Shown piece by piece: positions 53,159-61,912 of a stretch of 64,000 nt of DNA. The first letter of the stretch is position 1; each line of letters opens with the position of its first letter. Source of the DNA: Nocardioides pinisoli (GTDB lineage: Bacteria; Actinomycetota; Actinomycetes; Propionibacteriales; Nocardioidaceae). The notes below the pieces were generated by a model, which saw only the letters and a program-made list of their open reading frames with translations, was not told the origin of the DNA and did not search any database. Location: positions 62,001 through 126,000 of the forward strand of contig NZ_JANARS010000010.1 in NCBI RefSeq assembly GCF_024199985.1. The letters are read 5' to 3'. The translations under genes were made by a program, and so were the position numbers.

Positions 53159-54124
53159 ATGGTCGAGGCGCGCGAGGACATCCCTGCCCCGCGCCGCGTG
53201 GAGGTGCTGCTGCGGCGGTGGCGCGAGCACCTGTGGCGCGTGACCGTCACGACCGTCGGCTCGTGCCTGCGGCACCGCGTCACCGGGCTCGCCGCCGAGG
53301 CGGCGTTCTTCGCCGTGCTCTCGGTCCCACCGCTCGTCTTCGCCCTCGCCGGTGCGGTCGGGTTCGTCAGCGAGCGGTTCACCGCGACCCAGGTGGAGGA
53401 CGTGAGCAACGCCGTCCTGGAGGTCTCGCGCCAGGCGCTCACGGACCGGGCGGTCGACCGGATCATCGCGCCGACGCTCCAGGAGGTCCTCGACGGCGGG
53501 CGCTACGACGTGATCTCGATCGGCTTCGTCCTGGCCCTCTGGTCGGGCTCGCGGGCGCTCAACGTCTTCGTCGACACCATCACGATCATGCACGGGCTGG
53601 GCGGGCACCGCGGGATCGTGGCCACCCGGGCCCTGTCCTTCGTGCTCTACGTCATGGCGATGGTGACGGGAGCGGTGAGCCTCCCGCTGGTGGTCGCCGG
53701 ACCTTCGCTGGTCGACCGGGTGCTGCCGGAGCGGCTCGACTTCGTCAACGGCCTCTACTGGCCGGTGGTGCTGGTGCTGTGCATCTGCTTCCTCGCCACG
53801 CTCTACCACGTGTCGGTCCCGGTGCGGACCAACTGGAGCTTCAACCTGCCCGGGGCGGTCTTCGCCCTCTTCTGCTGGATCGGCGGGTCCTACGTCCTGC
53901 GCTGGGTGCTGACGGTGACCGCCGCCGAGTCGCGCTCGATCTACGGCCCGCTCGCCGCGCCCATCGCCGTGCTGCTGTGGCTCTACCTGCTCGCGCTCGC
54001 CGTGCTGATCGGCGCCGCGGTCAACGCGGCCTTCGACTCGGTCTTCCCGCAGAAGAGCACGACGCGCGCCCGGCTGGAGCTGGTGCAGCGACTGCGCGAG
54101 CGGATCAGCGTGCGAGACTCCTGA
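53159..54124 (+). CDS. YihY/BrkB-family membrane protein
   Basis: A 321-residue polytopic membrane protein of the YihY/virulence-factor BrkB family, with six to seven hydrophobic segments. Family marks are the N-terminal HRVTGLAAEAAFFAVLSVPPLVFALAG and LWSGSRALNVFVDTI, and the C-terminal YGPLAAPIAVLLWLYLLALAVLIGAA. Biochemical role unknown. The old tRNA-processing RNase BN assignment is not supported. It ends 2 bases before the start of the potassium channel gene, so the two probably form an operon. Confidence 0.88.
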   Translation: MVEAREDIPAPRRVEVLLRRWREHLWRVTVTTVGSCLRHRVTGLAAEAAFFAVLSVPPLVFALAGAVGFVSERFTATQVEDVSNAVLEVSRQALTDRAVDRIIAPTLQEVLDGGRYDVISIGFVLALWSGSRALNVFVDTITIMHGLGGHRGIVATRALSFVLYVMAMVTGAVSLPLVVAGPSLVDRVLPERLDFVNGLYWPVVLVLCICFLATLYHVSVPVRTNWSFNLPGAVFALFCWIGGSYVLRWVLTVTAAESRSIYGPLAAPIAVLLWLYLLALAVLIGAAVNAAFDSVFPQKSTTRARLELVQRLRERISVRDS

Positions 54125-54126
54125 CC

Positions 54127-55218
54127 GTGCGTGCCGACAGCGTCCACCCCAGCGTGGGCCGGGTCTCCCTTCCCGAGCAGACCAGGTCGCCGTGGTGGGA
54201 GCTCGGCAGGCGCCTCCTCGCCGCCCTCGCGATCCTGGTCGGCACCGTCCTGCTGGTCTACTTCGACCGTGACGGCTACACGGACGGCAACGACCCCACC
54301 GACACGATCAGCTGGATCGACGCGATCTACTACACGACCGTCACGCTCAGCACGACCGGCTACGGCGACATCGCACCGGTGTCCGACCAGGCCCGCCTGG
54401 TCAACGCGTTCATCATCACGCCGGCGCGCATCGCCTTCCTCGTCCTGCTGATCGGCACCACCCTCGAGGTCCTTGCCTCGCAGGGACGAGAGATGTTCCG
54501 GGTCGCCCGGTGGAGGAAGAGGAAGATGGACCAGCACGTCGTCGTGATCGGCTACGGCACCAAGGGCCGGAGCGCCATCGAGACCCTGCTCAACAACGGC
54601 TACGAGCGGTCGTCGATCGTCGTGGTCGACCCCGACGCGATGGCGATGGAGGAGGCCAACCGCGACCAGCTCGTCGGCATCGCGGGCGACGCGACCCGGC
54701 GTGGCGTGCTGCGCCAGGCAGGCGTCGAGAAGGCCACCCACGTCATCATCACGACCGACCGCGACGACTCCAACGTGCTGGTCACCCTGACCGTGCGCCA
54801 GGTCAACCCCGACGCCTGGATCGTCGCCTCGGTGCGCGAGCACGAGAACGTGCCGCTGATGCGGCAGTCGGGCGCCAACTCCGTGATCACCTCCTCCGAC
54901 GCCGTCGGGCGGCTGCTCGGGCTGTCGTCGATGTCGCCGATGCTGGGCTCGGTGATGGAGGACCTGATGACCTACGGCGAGGGCCTCGAGGTGGCCGAGC
55001 GCGACCTGCTGGTGACCGAGGTCGGCAAGCAGCCCCAGCGGCTGCCCGACCAGGTCATCGCCGTGGTGCGCGACGAGAAGGTCTACCGCTACTTCGACCC
55101 CGTGGTCTCGCTGCTGGCCCGCGGTGACCGCCTGATCGTCATCCGCCCGGCCAAGGAGCTGCCGTGGGCGCCGCGTCCCGGCACCCACGGCGAGGACCTG
55201 GCCGACGAGGACGAGTGA
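54127..55218 (+). CDS. Two-helix potassium channel with TrkA-N (RCK) domain
   Basis: A 363-residue channel subunit. The first membrane helix (about 29-47, LLAALAILVGTVLLVYF) is followed by the pore loop, the selectivity filter TTGYGD (76-81) and the second helix (about 90-115). A cytoplasmic RCK/TrkA-N domain begins VVVIGYGTKGRSAI near 140 with a nucleotide-binding glycine motif, and a TrkA-C-like region lies near 260-340. Calcium or nucleotides usually gate such channels. GTG at 54127 follows the BrkB stop by 2 bases. The downstream sulfotransferase begins 13 bases after the stop. Confidence 0.9.
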   Translation: MRADSVHPSVGRVSLPEQTRSPWWELGRRLLAALAILVGTVLLVYFDRDGYTDGNDPTDTISWIDAIYYTTVTLSTTGYGDIAPVSDQARLVNAFIITPARIAFLVLLIGTTLEVLASQGREMFRVARWRKRKMDQHVVVIGYGTKGRSAIETLLNNGYERSSIVVVDPDAMAMEEANRDQLVGIAGDATRRGVLRQAGVEKATHVIITTDRDDSNVLVTLTVRQVNPDAWIVASVREHENVPLMRQSGANSVITSSDAVGRLLGLSSMSPMLGSVMEDLMTYGEGLEVAERDLLVTEVGKQPQRLPDQVIAVVRDEKVYRYFDPVVSLLARGDRLIVIRPAKELPWAPRPGTHGEDLADEDE

Positions 55219-55231
55219 CGGGCAGGCCGCC

Positions 55232-55855
55232 GTGATCGCCTCGCACCGCCACCGCTTCGTGTTCGTCAAGACCCGCAAGACCGCCGGCACCAGCCTCGAG
55301 ATCGCGCTCTCGCGCCACTGCGGCCCGACCGACATCGTCACCCGGATCAGCCCTGAGGACGAGGAGCTGCGCGCGGCCGCCGGGGGAGTGGGCCCCCAGA
55401 ACGACGACACCGACCCCAGCTCGTACGCCCACATGGGCGCACGCCGCGTCATCGAGGTCATCGGTCGCGCGACCTGGGACGACTACTTCACCTTCGCGGT
55501 GGAGCGGAACCCGTTCGACGTCGTGGCCTCGTCCTACCGCTACAGCGCGCGCAAGCCGACGTTCACCAAGACCTTCGCCGAGTTCGTCCGCACCCCCAAG
55601 CGGATGGAGCGCCTGGCCCTCAACGAGCGTCTCTACCGGCTCGACGGCCGGGTCGTGGTGGACCGGGTCTACCGCTATGAGGAGCTGCCTGCCGCCGTCG
55701 AGGACCTCTCGGCCCGCCTCGGGATCGACCTCGACCTCCCGCACGCCAAGCAGGGGAGCGGACCGCACTACCGCGAGCTCTACGGCCCCGGCGACGCCGA
55801 GATCGTGGCGCAGCGGTTCGAGCGGACCATCCGGGAGTTCGGCTACGAGTTCTGA
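55232..55855 (+). CDS. Sulfotransferase family 2-like protein
   Basis: A 207-residue sulfotransferase transferring sulfo groups from PAPS. The 5'-phosphosulfate loop is VKTRKTAGTSLE (about 12-23) and the 3'-phosphate motif is FAVERNPFDVVASSY (about 87-101). The C-terminus RFERTIREFGYEF closes the fold. Acceptor unknown: cell-surface glycans or lipids are typical of this family. The window's APS reductase shows that activated sulfate is used here for assimilation, though PAPS supply genes were not seen. GTG start, weak ribosome site, presumably read through from the channel gene. Confidence 0.82.
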   Translation: MIASHRHRFVFVKTRKTAGTSLEIALSRHCGPTDIVTRISPEDEELRAAAGGVGPQNDDTDPSSYAHMGARRVIEVIGRATWDDYFTFAVERNPFDVVASSYRYSARKPTFTKTFAEFVRTPKRMERLALNERLYRLDGRVVVDRVYRYEELPAAVEDLSARLGIDLDLPHAKQGSGPHYRELYGPGDAEIVAQRFERTIREFGYEF

Positions 55856-55873
55856 GCGTCCCCCGTCCGCAGA

Positions 55874-55893
55874 CTCCCCGCCCGAGCGGGGAG
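55874..55893. terminator. Hairpin between sulfotransferase and IclR genes
   Basis: CTCCCCGC (55874-55881) pairs with GCGGGGAG (55886-55893) around CCGA, in the gap between convergent genes. Strong short stem, no T-tract. Confidence 0.65.
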
Positions 55894-55951
55894 ACTGACA
55901 CTCCGAGGCCGTTGCAACCGCCTCCAGGAGCCAGAGTCGGCCAACAGGTCC

Positions 55952-56743
55952 TCAGGGCCCGCGGTGGCCGAGGCGTGCGGAGATCCGGTCGGCCGCGTCC
56001 TGGAGCCGTGGCAGCACCTCGTCCATCCGGTCGGCGTCCATCCGCTCGGCAGGTGCCGTGACGGACAGCACCGCGGCCAGGGCGCCGTCGGCGCCGCGCA
56101 CGACGACCGACAGGGTGTGGACGCCCTCGATCGTCTCCTCGAACGCGCGGGCGTGGCCGGTGCGACGCACCTCCTCGACCTGGCGGCGCAGCTCGTCCGC
56201 GCCGGGCGGGTTGACCGGGACGATGTCGGTCTGCTCCCGGTCGTCGAGCACGCGCAGCACGTCGTCGTCGGAGCGTGCGGCGAGCAGCAGCCGGGCAGGG
56301 GCGCCGAACCACAGCGGGAGCGGGCGCCCGACGTGGAACCGCGCGCTGAGCCGGCGCTCGGGCTCCACCTGCTCGACGTGGACCAGCCGGTCGCCGTGAC
56401 CCACGGAGAGGCCCACGGTCTCCCGCACCTCGGCGGCGAGGTCGGTCATCGGGCCGATGGCAGCGGTGTGGAGGCTGAGCCCGCGCTGGTAGGCCGACCC
56501 CAGCGCAAGGGTGCGCGGCCCGAGGCCGTAGCGCCGGGTCGCGGGGTCGCGCACAGCGAGGTCGACGCCCTCGAGCTCGACCAGGATCCGCTGCACGGCC
56601 GACTTGGAGAGACCGGTGCACTCGGCGATGGAGCGCACGCTCGGTGGCGCGACGTCGGTGGCCAGGGCGTCGAGGACGGCGACCGCACGCCGCAACGCTC
56701 CGCGCTCCTCGCGACGACTCGCCGGGGCGGGTGACAGGTCCAC
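55952..56743 (-). CDS. IclR-family transcriptional regulator
   Basis: A 263-residue IclR-type DNA-binding protein. The N-terminal winged helix (about 15-80) has RSIAECTGLSKSAVQRILVELEG, and the GAF-like effector domain occupies the rest, with GLSVGHGDRLVHVEQVEPERRLSA, LPLWFGAPARLLLA and GVHTLSVVVRGADGAL. It is divergent from the MHS transporter and sulfatase genes, so it probably senses the substrate or its cleavage product and controls them. GTG at 56743 was kept because GAGGAG lies 9 bases upstream. Confidence 0.92.
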   Translation of the reverse strand: MDLSPAPASRREERGALRRAVAVLDALATDVAPPSVRSIAECTGLSKSAVQRILVELEGVDLAVRDPATRRYGLGPRTLALGSAYQRGLSLHTAAIGPMTDLAAEVRETVGLSVGHGDRLVHVEQVEPERRLSARFHVGRPLPLWFGAPARLLLAARSDDDVLRVLDDREQTDIVPVNPPGADELRRQVEEVRRTGHARAFEETIEGVHTLSVVVRGADGALAAVLSVTAPAERMDADRMDEVLPRLQDAADRISARLGHRGP

Positions 56744-56785
56744 GCGGGCACTCCTCGATCAGTGGCAGGGGAAGGCAGGCACTCC

Positions 56786-56862
56786 TTGACACGCGGGTGC
56801 GCGCAGGCCAAAACTGACCGCGGTGTCCCACCTCGGGAAGCACTGTCCCAGTCAACGGGACA
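56786..56862 (+). promoter_or_regulatory. Promoter and TGTCCC operator of the transporter-sulfatase operon
   Basis: TTGACA (56786-56791), 17 bases, CAAAAC (56809-56814) form a plausible promoter. Downstream, TGTCCCA occurs at 56824-56830 and 56844-56850 (20 bases apart). The second copy forms an inverted repeat TGTCCC-N7-GGGACA (56844-56849 with 56857-56862). Position after the promoter suits repression by the divergent IclR protein. Confidence 0.6.
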
Positions 56863-56879
56863 ACATGCAAGGAGATCCC

Positions 56880-58259
56880 ATGTCGCAGCCGGACACGACG
56901 GCCAGTGCCGCACCGGACTCCACCCGGGACGAGGCCCAGATCCGTCGCGTGGCGGGAGCGAGCCTGCTGGGCTCGGTGGTCGAGTGGTACGACTTCTTCC
57001 TCTACGGCACCATGGCCGCACTGGTCTTCAACAGCCAGTTCTTCCCGACCTTCGACCCGCTGGTCGGCACCATGATCTCCTTCGCCACCTTCGCCGCCGG
57101 CTTCGTGACGCGACCGCTGGGCGGCTTCATCTTCGGCCACTTCGGCGACCGCGTCGGGCGCAAGAAGATGCTGGTGCTGACGATGCTGATCATGGGCCTG
57201 TCGACCTTCGCGATGGGCCTCCTGCCCACCTACGCCGCCATCGGTGTCGCTGCTCCCATGCTGCTGCTCCTCCTGCGGATGCTGCAGGGCATCGGCCTCG
57301 GCGGCGAGTGGGGTGGCGCCGTCCTGCTGTGCGTCGAGCACGCGCCCGACGGTCGTCGCGGCTGGTTCTCGTCCTGGCCGCAGCTCGGCGTGCCGATCGG
57401 CCTCCTGACCTCGACCCTCGCGGTGACGGCGGTGACCCAGCTGCCCGAGGAGGCCTTCCAGTCGTGGGGCTGGCGCGTGCCGTTCCTCATCTCGATCGTG
57501 CTGGTCGTCGTGGGGCTGGTGATCCGCCTCAAGATCGACGAGCCCCCGGCCTTCAAGGAGATCGAGGAGGCCGACGCCAAGGCCGCCCTGCCGCTCGTCG
57601 AGGTGTTCCGCACCTACCCCAAGGTCACCCTGCTGGCCATGGGCGCCCGGGTCAGCGAGAGCGTGACCTTCAACATCTACAACGCCTTCCTCGTGACCTA
57701 CACCGTCACCGTCCTGGGGCTCGCCGCCTCGGTCGTGCTCGACGCCCTCCTGGTCGCCTCCGTCGTCGGCTTCGTGGCGATCCTGGCCGCGGGTCGTCTC
57801 TCCGACCGCTTCGGCCGCCGCCCGGTCTTCGCCACCGGCGCCGGTCTCGCCCTGGTCAGCGCCGTGCCGATCTTCGCGCTCGTCAACACCGAGAACGCCG
57901 TGCTCATCACCCTCGGCGTCGTCGTCGGGTGGGGCCTGGCCGCCTGCATCATGTTCGGTCCCGAGGGCGCGATGTTCGCCGAGGTGTTCCCCACCCGGGT
58001 GCGCTACTCCGGGATGAGCGCGGTCTACCAGATCGGTGTCATCCCGACTGGAGCCGTCGCGCCGCTGATCGGCACCTCGCTCGTCAGCGCCTGGAGCGGG
58101 TCGGTCTGGCCGGTCGCGGTCTACGTCATGGCGATGGCCGCGATCTCGCTGGTCTCGGTCTACTTCCTCCCGGAGACCCACCGCCGCGACCTCCGCGACA
58201 CGACGGCGTACGACGCCACGCGCGGGCCGGCGCTCACCGGCTCGGGGACCGGCCGATGA
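56880..58259 (+). CDS. MHS-family (metabolite:H+ symporter) MFS transporter
   Basis: A 459-residue MFS transporter with 12 predicted membrane segments. The MHS-subfamily signature VEWYDFFLYG is near residue 37, the loop-2 motif FGHFGDRVGRKKML near 90, and RLSDRFGRRPVF is the second-half counterpart. Relatives (ShiA, KgtP, ProP, CitA types) bring in carboxylates, osmolytes or aromatic acids. The ATG at 56880 has AAGGAG 8 bases upstream. An upstream in-frame GTG lies within the operator region and is less likely. Its stop overlaps the sulfatase ATG, so uptake and desulfation are coupled. Confidence 0.9.
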   Translation: MSQPDTTASAAPDSTRDEAQIRRVAGASLLGSVVEWYDFFLYGTMAALVFNSQFFPTFDPLVGTMISFATFAAGFVTRPLGGFIFGHFGDRVGRKKMLVLTMLIMGLSTFAMGLLPTYAAIGVAAPMLLLLLRMLQGIGLGGEWGGAVLLCVEHAPDGRRGWFSSWPQLGVPIGLLTSTLAVTAVTQLPEEAFQSWGWRVPFLISIVLVVVGLVIRLKIDEPPAFKEIEEADAKAALPLVEVFRTYPKVTLLAMGARVSESVTFNIYNAFLVTYTVTVLGLAASVVLDALLVASVVGFVAILAAGRLSDRFGRRPVFATGAGLALVSAVPIFALVNTENAVLITLGVVVGWGLAACIMFGPEGAMFAEVFPTRVRYSGMSAVYQIGVIPTGAVAPLIGTSLVSAWSGSVWPVAVYVMAMAAISLVSVYFLPETHRRDLRDTTAYDATRGPALTGSGTGR

Positions 58260-59875
58260 CCGGCGCAGGCGGGCGCCCCGACGTCCTGCTGATCCTGGCC
58301 GACGACATGGGCTTCTCCGACGTCGCCTCCTACGGCGGGGAGGTCCACACGCCCTCGCTGGACCGGCTGGCGGCCGGCGGTGTCCGGATGACGCAGTTCT
58401 ACAACACCGCACGGTGCAGCCCCTCGCGGGCGTCCCTGATGACCGGGCTGCACCCGCACCAGGTGGGCATCGGCATCCTCAACTTCGACGACGCACCCGA
58501 CGGCTACCCGGGCAACCTCAGCGAGGAGTGCGCCACGGTGGCCGAGGTGTGCCGCGACGCCGGCTACGCGACGTACCTCTCCGGCAAGTGGCACCTCGCC
58601 GTCGACATGGACCACCCCAACCCCGCCTGGCCCACCCGCCGCGGCTTCGACCGGTTCTTCGGGACGCTCGAGGGGGCGGGCTCGTTCTACCGGCCGCGCA
58701 CGCTTGTGCGGCAGGAGACCAACATCGAGCACGAGGCGGAGGAGCCGGGCTGGTTCTACACCGACGCCATCTCCGACACGGCCGTGCAGTTCCTGGCGGA
58801 GCACGAGCAGGAGCGCGGCGACGACCCGTTCTTCCTCTTCCTCTCCTACACGGCGCCGCACTGGCCGCTGCATGCGCACGAGGAGGACATCGCGACCTAT
58901 GCCGGCCGCTTCGACGCCGGCTGGGACCGGCTGCGCGAGGAGCGGCTGGAGCGGCTCGTCGCGGAGGGCATCATCGACCCCGCCTGGCCGCTGACGCCGC
59001 GCGACGAGCGGGTGCCGGCCTGGGAGGACGTCGTCGACCGTGAGTGGGAGGCGTCGCGGATGGCGACCTACGCGGCGCAGGTCGACCGCATGGACCAGGG
59101 GATCGGGCGGGTCCTCGACCAGCTCGAGGCCACCGGCCGTCTCGACAACACCCTCGTCGTGTTCCTCTCCGACAACGGCGGCTGCGCCGAGGAGATGCCG
59201 CCGGGGGAGGGGGCCCGCGAGTTCGTGACGGCCTTCGTGCCGCTGCAGGAGACGACCCGGGAGGGGGAGCCGGTCGTGCCGGGCAACGACCCGGCGCTCC
59301 GGCCGGGTCCCGAGTCGACCTACATGTCCTACGGTCGCTCCTGGGCCAACCTGTCCAACACGCCCTTCCGGGAGTACAAGCACTGGGTGCACGAGGGCGG
59401 GATCTCCACGCCGTTCATCGCGCACTGGCCCGCCGGGCTGCCGACCGACGGCTCGCTGTGCCGGGTCCCCAGCCAGCTCGTCGACGTGCTGCCCACCATC
59501 GCCGACGCCGCTCGCGCCTCCTACCCGACGCAGCGCGACGGCCGCGAGGTCCCGGCGGCGGAGGGCGTGAGCCTGCTCTCCGCGCTTCGCGGGGAGGAGG
59601 CCGGCGGCGATCGCGACCTCTTCTGGGAGCACGAGGGCAACTGCGCCGTAAGACGCGGGCGGTGGAAGCTGGTGAGGAAGCACCGGGGCGCCTGGGAGCT
59701 CTACGACATCGAGGCCGACCGCACCGAGCTGAACGACCTCGCGAGCGAGAACCCGGGGCTCGTGACGACGCTCGCCGACGCGTGGCAGTCCTGGGCGGAC
59801 CGGTGCGGCGTCATCCCGCGCGAGAAGGTCCTCGAGCTCTACGCGGCGCGGGGACACGGCCTACCGGAGGAATAG
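58256..59875 (+). CDS. Cytoplasmic type I sulfatase (arylsulfatase family)
   Basis: A 539-residue formylglycine-dependent sulfatase hydrolysing a sulfate ester. The FGly motif CSPSR starts at Cys54, followed by SLMTGLHPHQVGIG, with metal ligands Asp16/Asp17 (LADDMG). GKWHLAV and a C-terminal DNGG segment (Asn/Asp metal site) complete the active site. No signal peptide: the frame opens directly with MTGAGGRPDVLLILADDMG, so the enzyme acts inside the cell on substrate brought in by the preceding transporter. Activation by a formylglycine-generating enzyme is required. None is in the window. ATG overlaps the transporter stop (ATGA). Confidence 0.92.
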   Translation: MTGAGGRPDVLLILADDMGFSDVASYGGEVHTPSLDRLAAGGVRMTQFYNTARCSPSRASLMTGLHPHQVGIGILNFDDAPDGYPGNLSEECATVAEVCRDAGYATYLSGKWHLAVDMDHPNPAWPTRRGFDRFFGTLEGAGSFYRPRTLVRQETNIEHEAEEPGWFYTDAISDTAVQFLAEHEQERGDDPFFLFLSYTAPHWPLHAHEEDIATYAGRFDAGWDRLREERLERLVAEGIIDPAWPLTPRDERVPAWEDVVDREWEASRMATYAAQVDRMDQGIGRVLDQLEATGRLDNTLVVFLSDNGGCAEEMPPGEGAREFVTAFVPLQETTREGEPVVPGNDPALRPGPESTYMSYGRSWANLSNTPFREYKHWVHEGGISTPFIAHWPAGLPTDGSLCRVPSQLVDVLPTIADAARASYPTQRDGREVPAAEGVSLLSALRGEEAGGDRDLFWEHEGNCAVRRGRWKLVRKHRGAWELYDIEADRTELNDLASENPGLVTTLADAWQSWADRCGVIPREKVLELYAARGHGLPEE

Positions 59876-59891
59876 CTCCGGGGGAGTCGGC

Positions 59892-60001
59892 GGAGCGGGC
59901 GAGCTCCACGGGGGTGTGGTCGCCCGCTCCGTGCAACCGATCGGGAGCGGCCCTGCCGGCGTCGCGTCACAGCGCGGGCCGGCAGGGCCTCGACCGAGGC
60001 C
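59892..60001. terminator. Cluster of strong hairpins after the sulfatase gene
   Basis: Three stems follow one another: GGAGCGGGCGA (59892-59902) with TCGCCCGCTCC (59920-59930); GGCCCTGCCGGC (59949-59960) with GCCGGCAGGGCC (59978-59989), 12 bp perfect; and GGCCTCG/CGAGGCC around 59987-60001. They fill much of the 306-base gap 59876-60181, which holds no gene. A further short palindrome CCCACCCC-T-GGGGTGGG is at 60056-60072, before the next gene's promoter. Confidence 0.75.
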
Positions 60002-60167
60002 CCACGCACTCGGTCTGACCGGGAGGTGTGCGTCCGGTCGCTCCTGATACATGCGCCCACCCCTGGGGTGGGGGTGGGCCGGGGGCTGAGGTGGGGTTGC
60101 CCGACGCCGGAGAGAATTACACGGTTGATCTTCACTCATCGGCGTGGCGCGCTTGACAGATCGCTCA

Positions 60168-60173
60168 TACGAT
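60168..60173 (+). promoter_or_regulatory. -10 box TACGAT for the CHAP-domain gene
   Basis: TACGAT ends 8 bases before the GTG at 60182, supporting that start. A TTGACA at 60153-60158 is only 9 bases upstream of it and so cannot be its -35. Confidence 0.5.
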
Positions 60174-60181
60174 CACTTCCC

Positions 60182-61876
60182 GTGCACCAACAGTCACAGC
60201 GGCCACATGAGTCACAGCGTCCTCCCGAGCCCACGTCGTCCGTCCGGGACGCCGTGCGACGCGCGGTGCGCACGGCCAAGCTCCTGACCGGGGTGCTCGC
60301 GCTCCTCCTGCTGGTCATACCGACCACGACCGGGCGGATCAGCCTCGCGTCCTCGACCTACCTGTGCTCCGGCTACCAGGGATGCGTGGCTGCGGGCTAC
60401 GGCGACGCCGGCTACCGGCAGGCCTCCTCGACGATGTACTGGCGCATGTATGCCGGGCACAACTGCACCAACTACGTGGCCTACCGGCTCATCCAGTCGG
60501 GCATGCCGGACGTCCGGCCGTGGAACGGCAGCGGAAACGCCTCCAACTGGGGCGTGGCCATGGCGTCCATCACCGACCAGGTCCCCACCGTCGGCTCCAT
60601 CGCCTGGTACAAGCCGCACGTGACGCCGGCCGGCTCGGCCGGCCACGTCGCCTACGTCGAGCAGGTCGTCTCCGACACGGAGATCATCGTGTCGGAGGAC
60701 TACTGGGGCGGCGACTTCTACTGGCGGCGCATCACCAAGGACGGCGGCGGGTGGCCGAGCGGGTTCATCCACTTCAACGACCGCGTCGTCCAGCCCACTT
60801 CTCCTCCCACCATCGCCGGCACACCGATGGTCGGCGCACCGCTCGAGGTGGCCGTCGGCGGCTGGACCCCCGCCCCCACGAGCGTCACCGTCCAGTGGCT
60901 GGCCGACGGGGCCGCCATCCCCGGCGCCACCTCGGCCGGCTACGTGCCCACGCCCGACGTCAAGGGCAAGACCCTGACCGCCCAGGTGACCGCGCAGCTG
61001 GAGGGCTACACCCCTGGAGCAGCCGCCCCCGCCACGGCACCCGTCGCCCCCGGCACCTTCCAGGCCACCCAGCAGCCGACGATCCAGGGCACGCCGGAGG
61101 TCGGCACCACCCTGACGCTCACCTCCCCGGCGTGGGCGCCGCAGCCCGCCAAGGCCACGACGCAGTGGTACGCCGACGGCGCCCCGCTCGCCGGGGCCAC
61201 CGGGACGACGTTCAGGCTCACGCGTGACGAGATCGGCAAGCAGATCAGCGCACGTGTCGTCGCGAGCGCGAAGGGCTACAAGAAGTCGCGGGCGACCGCG
61301 GCGGCCACCACGCCGGTCCAGGCGAAGTCGGTCGCGCTGCGCAGCCCGTCCCGGGTCAAGGGCGCGCCGCAGGTCGGGAGCCGCCTCGTCGTGAAGCCCG
61401 GTCAGGTCCGGCCCAGCAACGCATCGACCACCTACCAGTGGCTCCGCGACGGTCGACGCATCGCCAAGGCCACCCACCGCTCGTACACCGTCCGTCGCGG
61501 CGACGTCGGTCGCGGCCTGACCGTCGAGGTGACCCACGCCCAGCGCAACTTCCGCGCCACCACGGAGACCATCGCCGTCGCGTCGCCCGTCACGACCGTC
61601 CCCGAGGTGCGGGTCCGCCCCGAGGCCAAGCGGGGGAAGGTCGTCGTCGACATCCGGGTCCGGGCCCTGGGAGCACCGAAGCCGGCCGGAGCGGTCACCG
61701 TCAGCGTCGGAGGACGTACGGCCGAGGGCGAGCTCGTCGACGGCAAGGCACGCCTCGTCGTCCGTGACGTCCGGCCGGGGGAGAGGCCCCTGGTCGTGCG
61801 CTACGCGGGCACCGACCTGGTGCAGTCGGCGGTGTCGCGCTCGAAGGTCACGGTGCCCTCGCGCAACGGGTCGTGA
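60182..61876 (+). CDS. Exported CHAP-domain peptidoglycan hydrolase with Ig-like repeats
   Basis: A 564-residue secreted or membrane-anchored protein. A hydrophobic segment (residues 34-50, LLTGVLALLLLVIP) follows a polar 33-residue N-terminus. The CHAP amidase domain spans about 60-195 with catalytic Cys95 (HNCTNYVAY) and His155 (GHVAYVEQ), which cleaves peptidoglycan peptides. Three tandem Ig/cell-wall-binding-like repeats of about 70 residues follow (about 204-276, 298-367, 388-457), each with QWLADG/QWYADG/QWLRDG and PG-T-like turns, then a C-terminal Ig-like domain. GTG start chosen from the TACGAT box. Role: wall remodelling or lysis. Confidence 0.85.
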   Translation: MHQQSQRPHESQRPPEPTSSVRDAVRRAVRTAKLLTGVLALLLLVIPTTTGRISLASSTYLCSGYQGCVAAGYGDAGYRQASSTMYWRMYAGHNCTNYVAYRLIQSGMPDVRPWNGSGNASNWGVAMASITDQVPTVGSIAWYKPHVTPAGSAGHVAYVEQVVSDTEIIVSEDYWGGDFYWRRITKDGGGWPSGFIHFNDRVVQPTSPPTIAGTPMVGAPLEVAVGGWTPAPTSVTVQWLADGAAIPGATSAGYVPTPDVKGKTLTAQVTAQLEGYTPGAAAPATAPVAPGTFQATQQPTIQGTPEVGTTLTLTSPAWAPQPAKATTQWYADGAPLAGATGTTFRLTRDEIGKQISARVVASAKGYKKSRATAAATTPVQAKSVALRSPSRVKGAPQVGSRLVVKPGQVRPSNASTTYQWLRDGRRIAKATHRSYTVRRGDVGRGLTVEVTHAQRNFRATTETIAVASPVTTVPEVRVRPEAKRGKVVVDIRVRALGAPKPAGAVTVSVGGRTAEGELVDGKARLVVRDVRPGERPLVVRYAGTDLVQSAVSRSKVTVPSRNGS

Positions 61877-61909
61877 CCACCGGACGCGGCTGACGGGCCG
61901 GTCACGACC
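61869..61909. terminator. Hairpin across the CHAP gene stop, between convergent genes
   Basis: GGTCGTGACC (61869-61878, including the TGA stop) pairs with GGTCACGACC (61900-61909), 10 bp perfect, 21-base loop. It lies between the CHAP gene and the convergent response-regulator gene. Confidence 0.65.
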
Positions 61910-61912
61910 GCC

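Noticed and set aside
55620..58412. Minus-strand frame of 930 codons spanning sulfotransferase, IclR and transporter genes
   Set aside because: Runs antisense or out of frame to three genes with clear motifs. No recognisable protein.
60153..60158. TTGACA as the -35 of the CHAP gene promoter
   Set aside because: It is only 9 bases from TACGAT, far too close for a -35/-10 pair.
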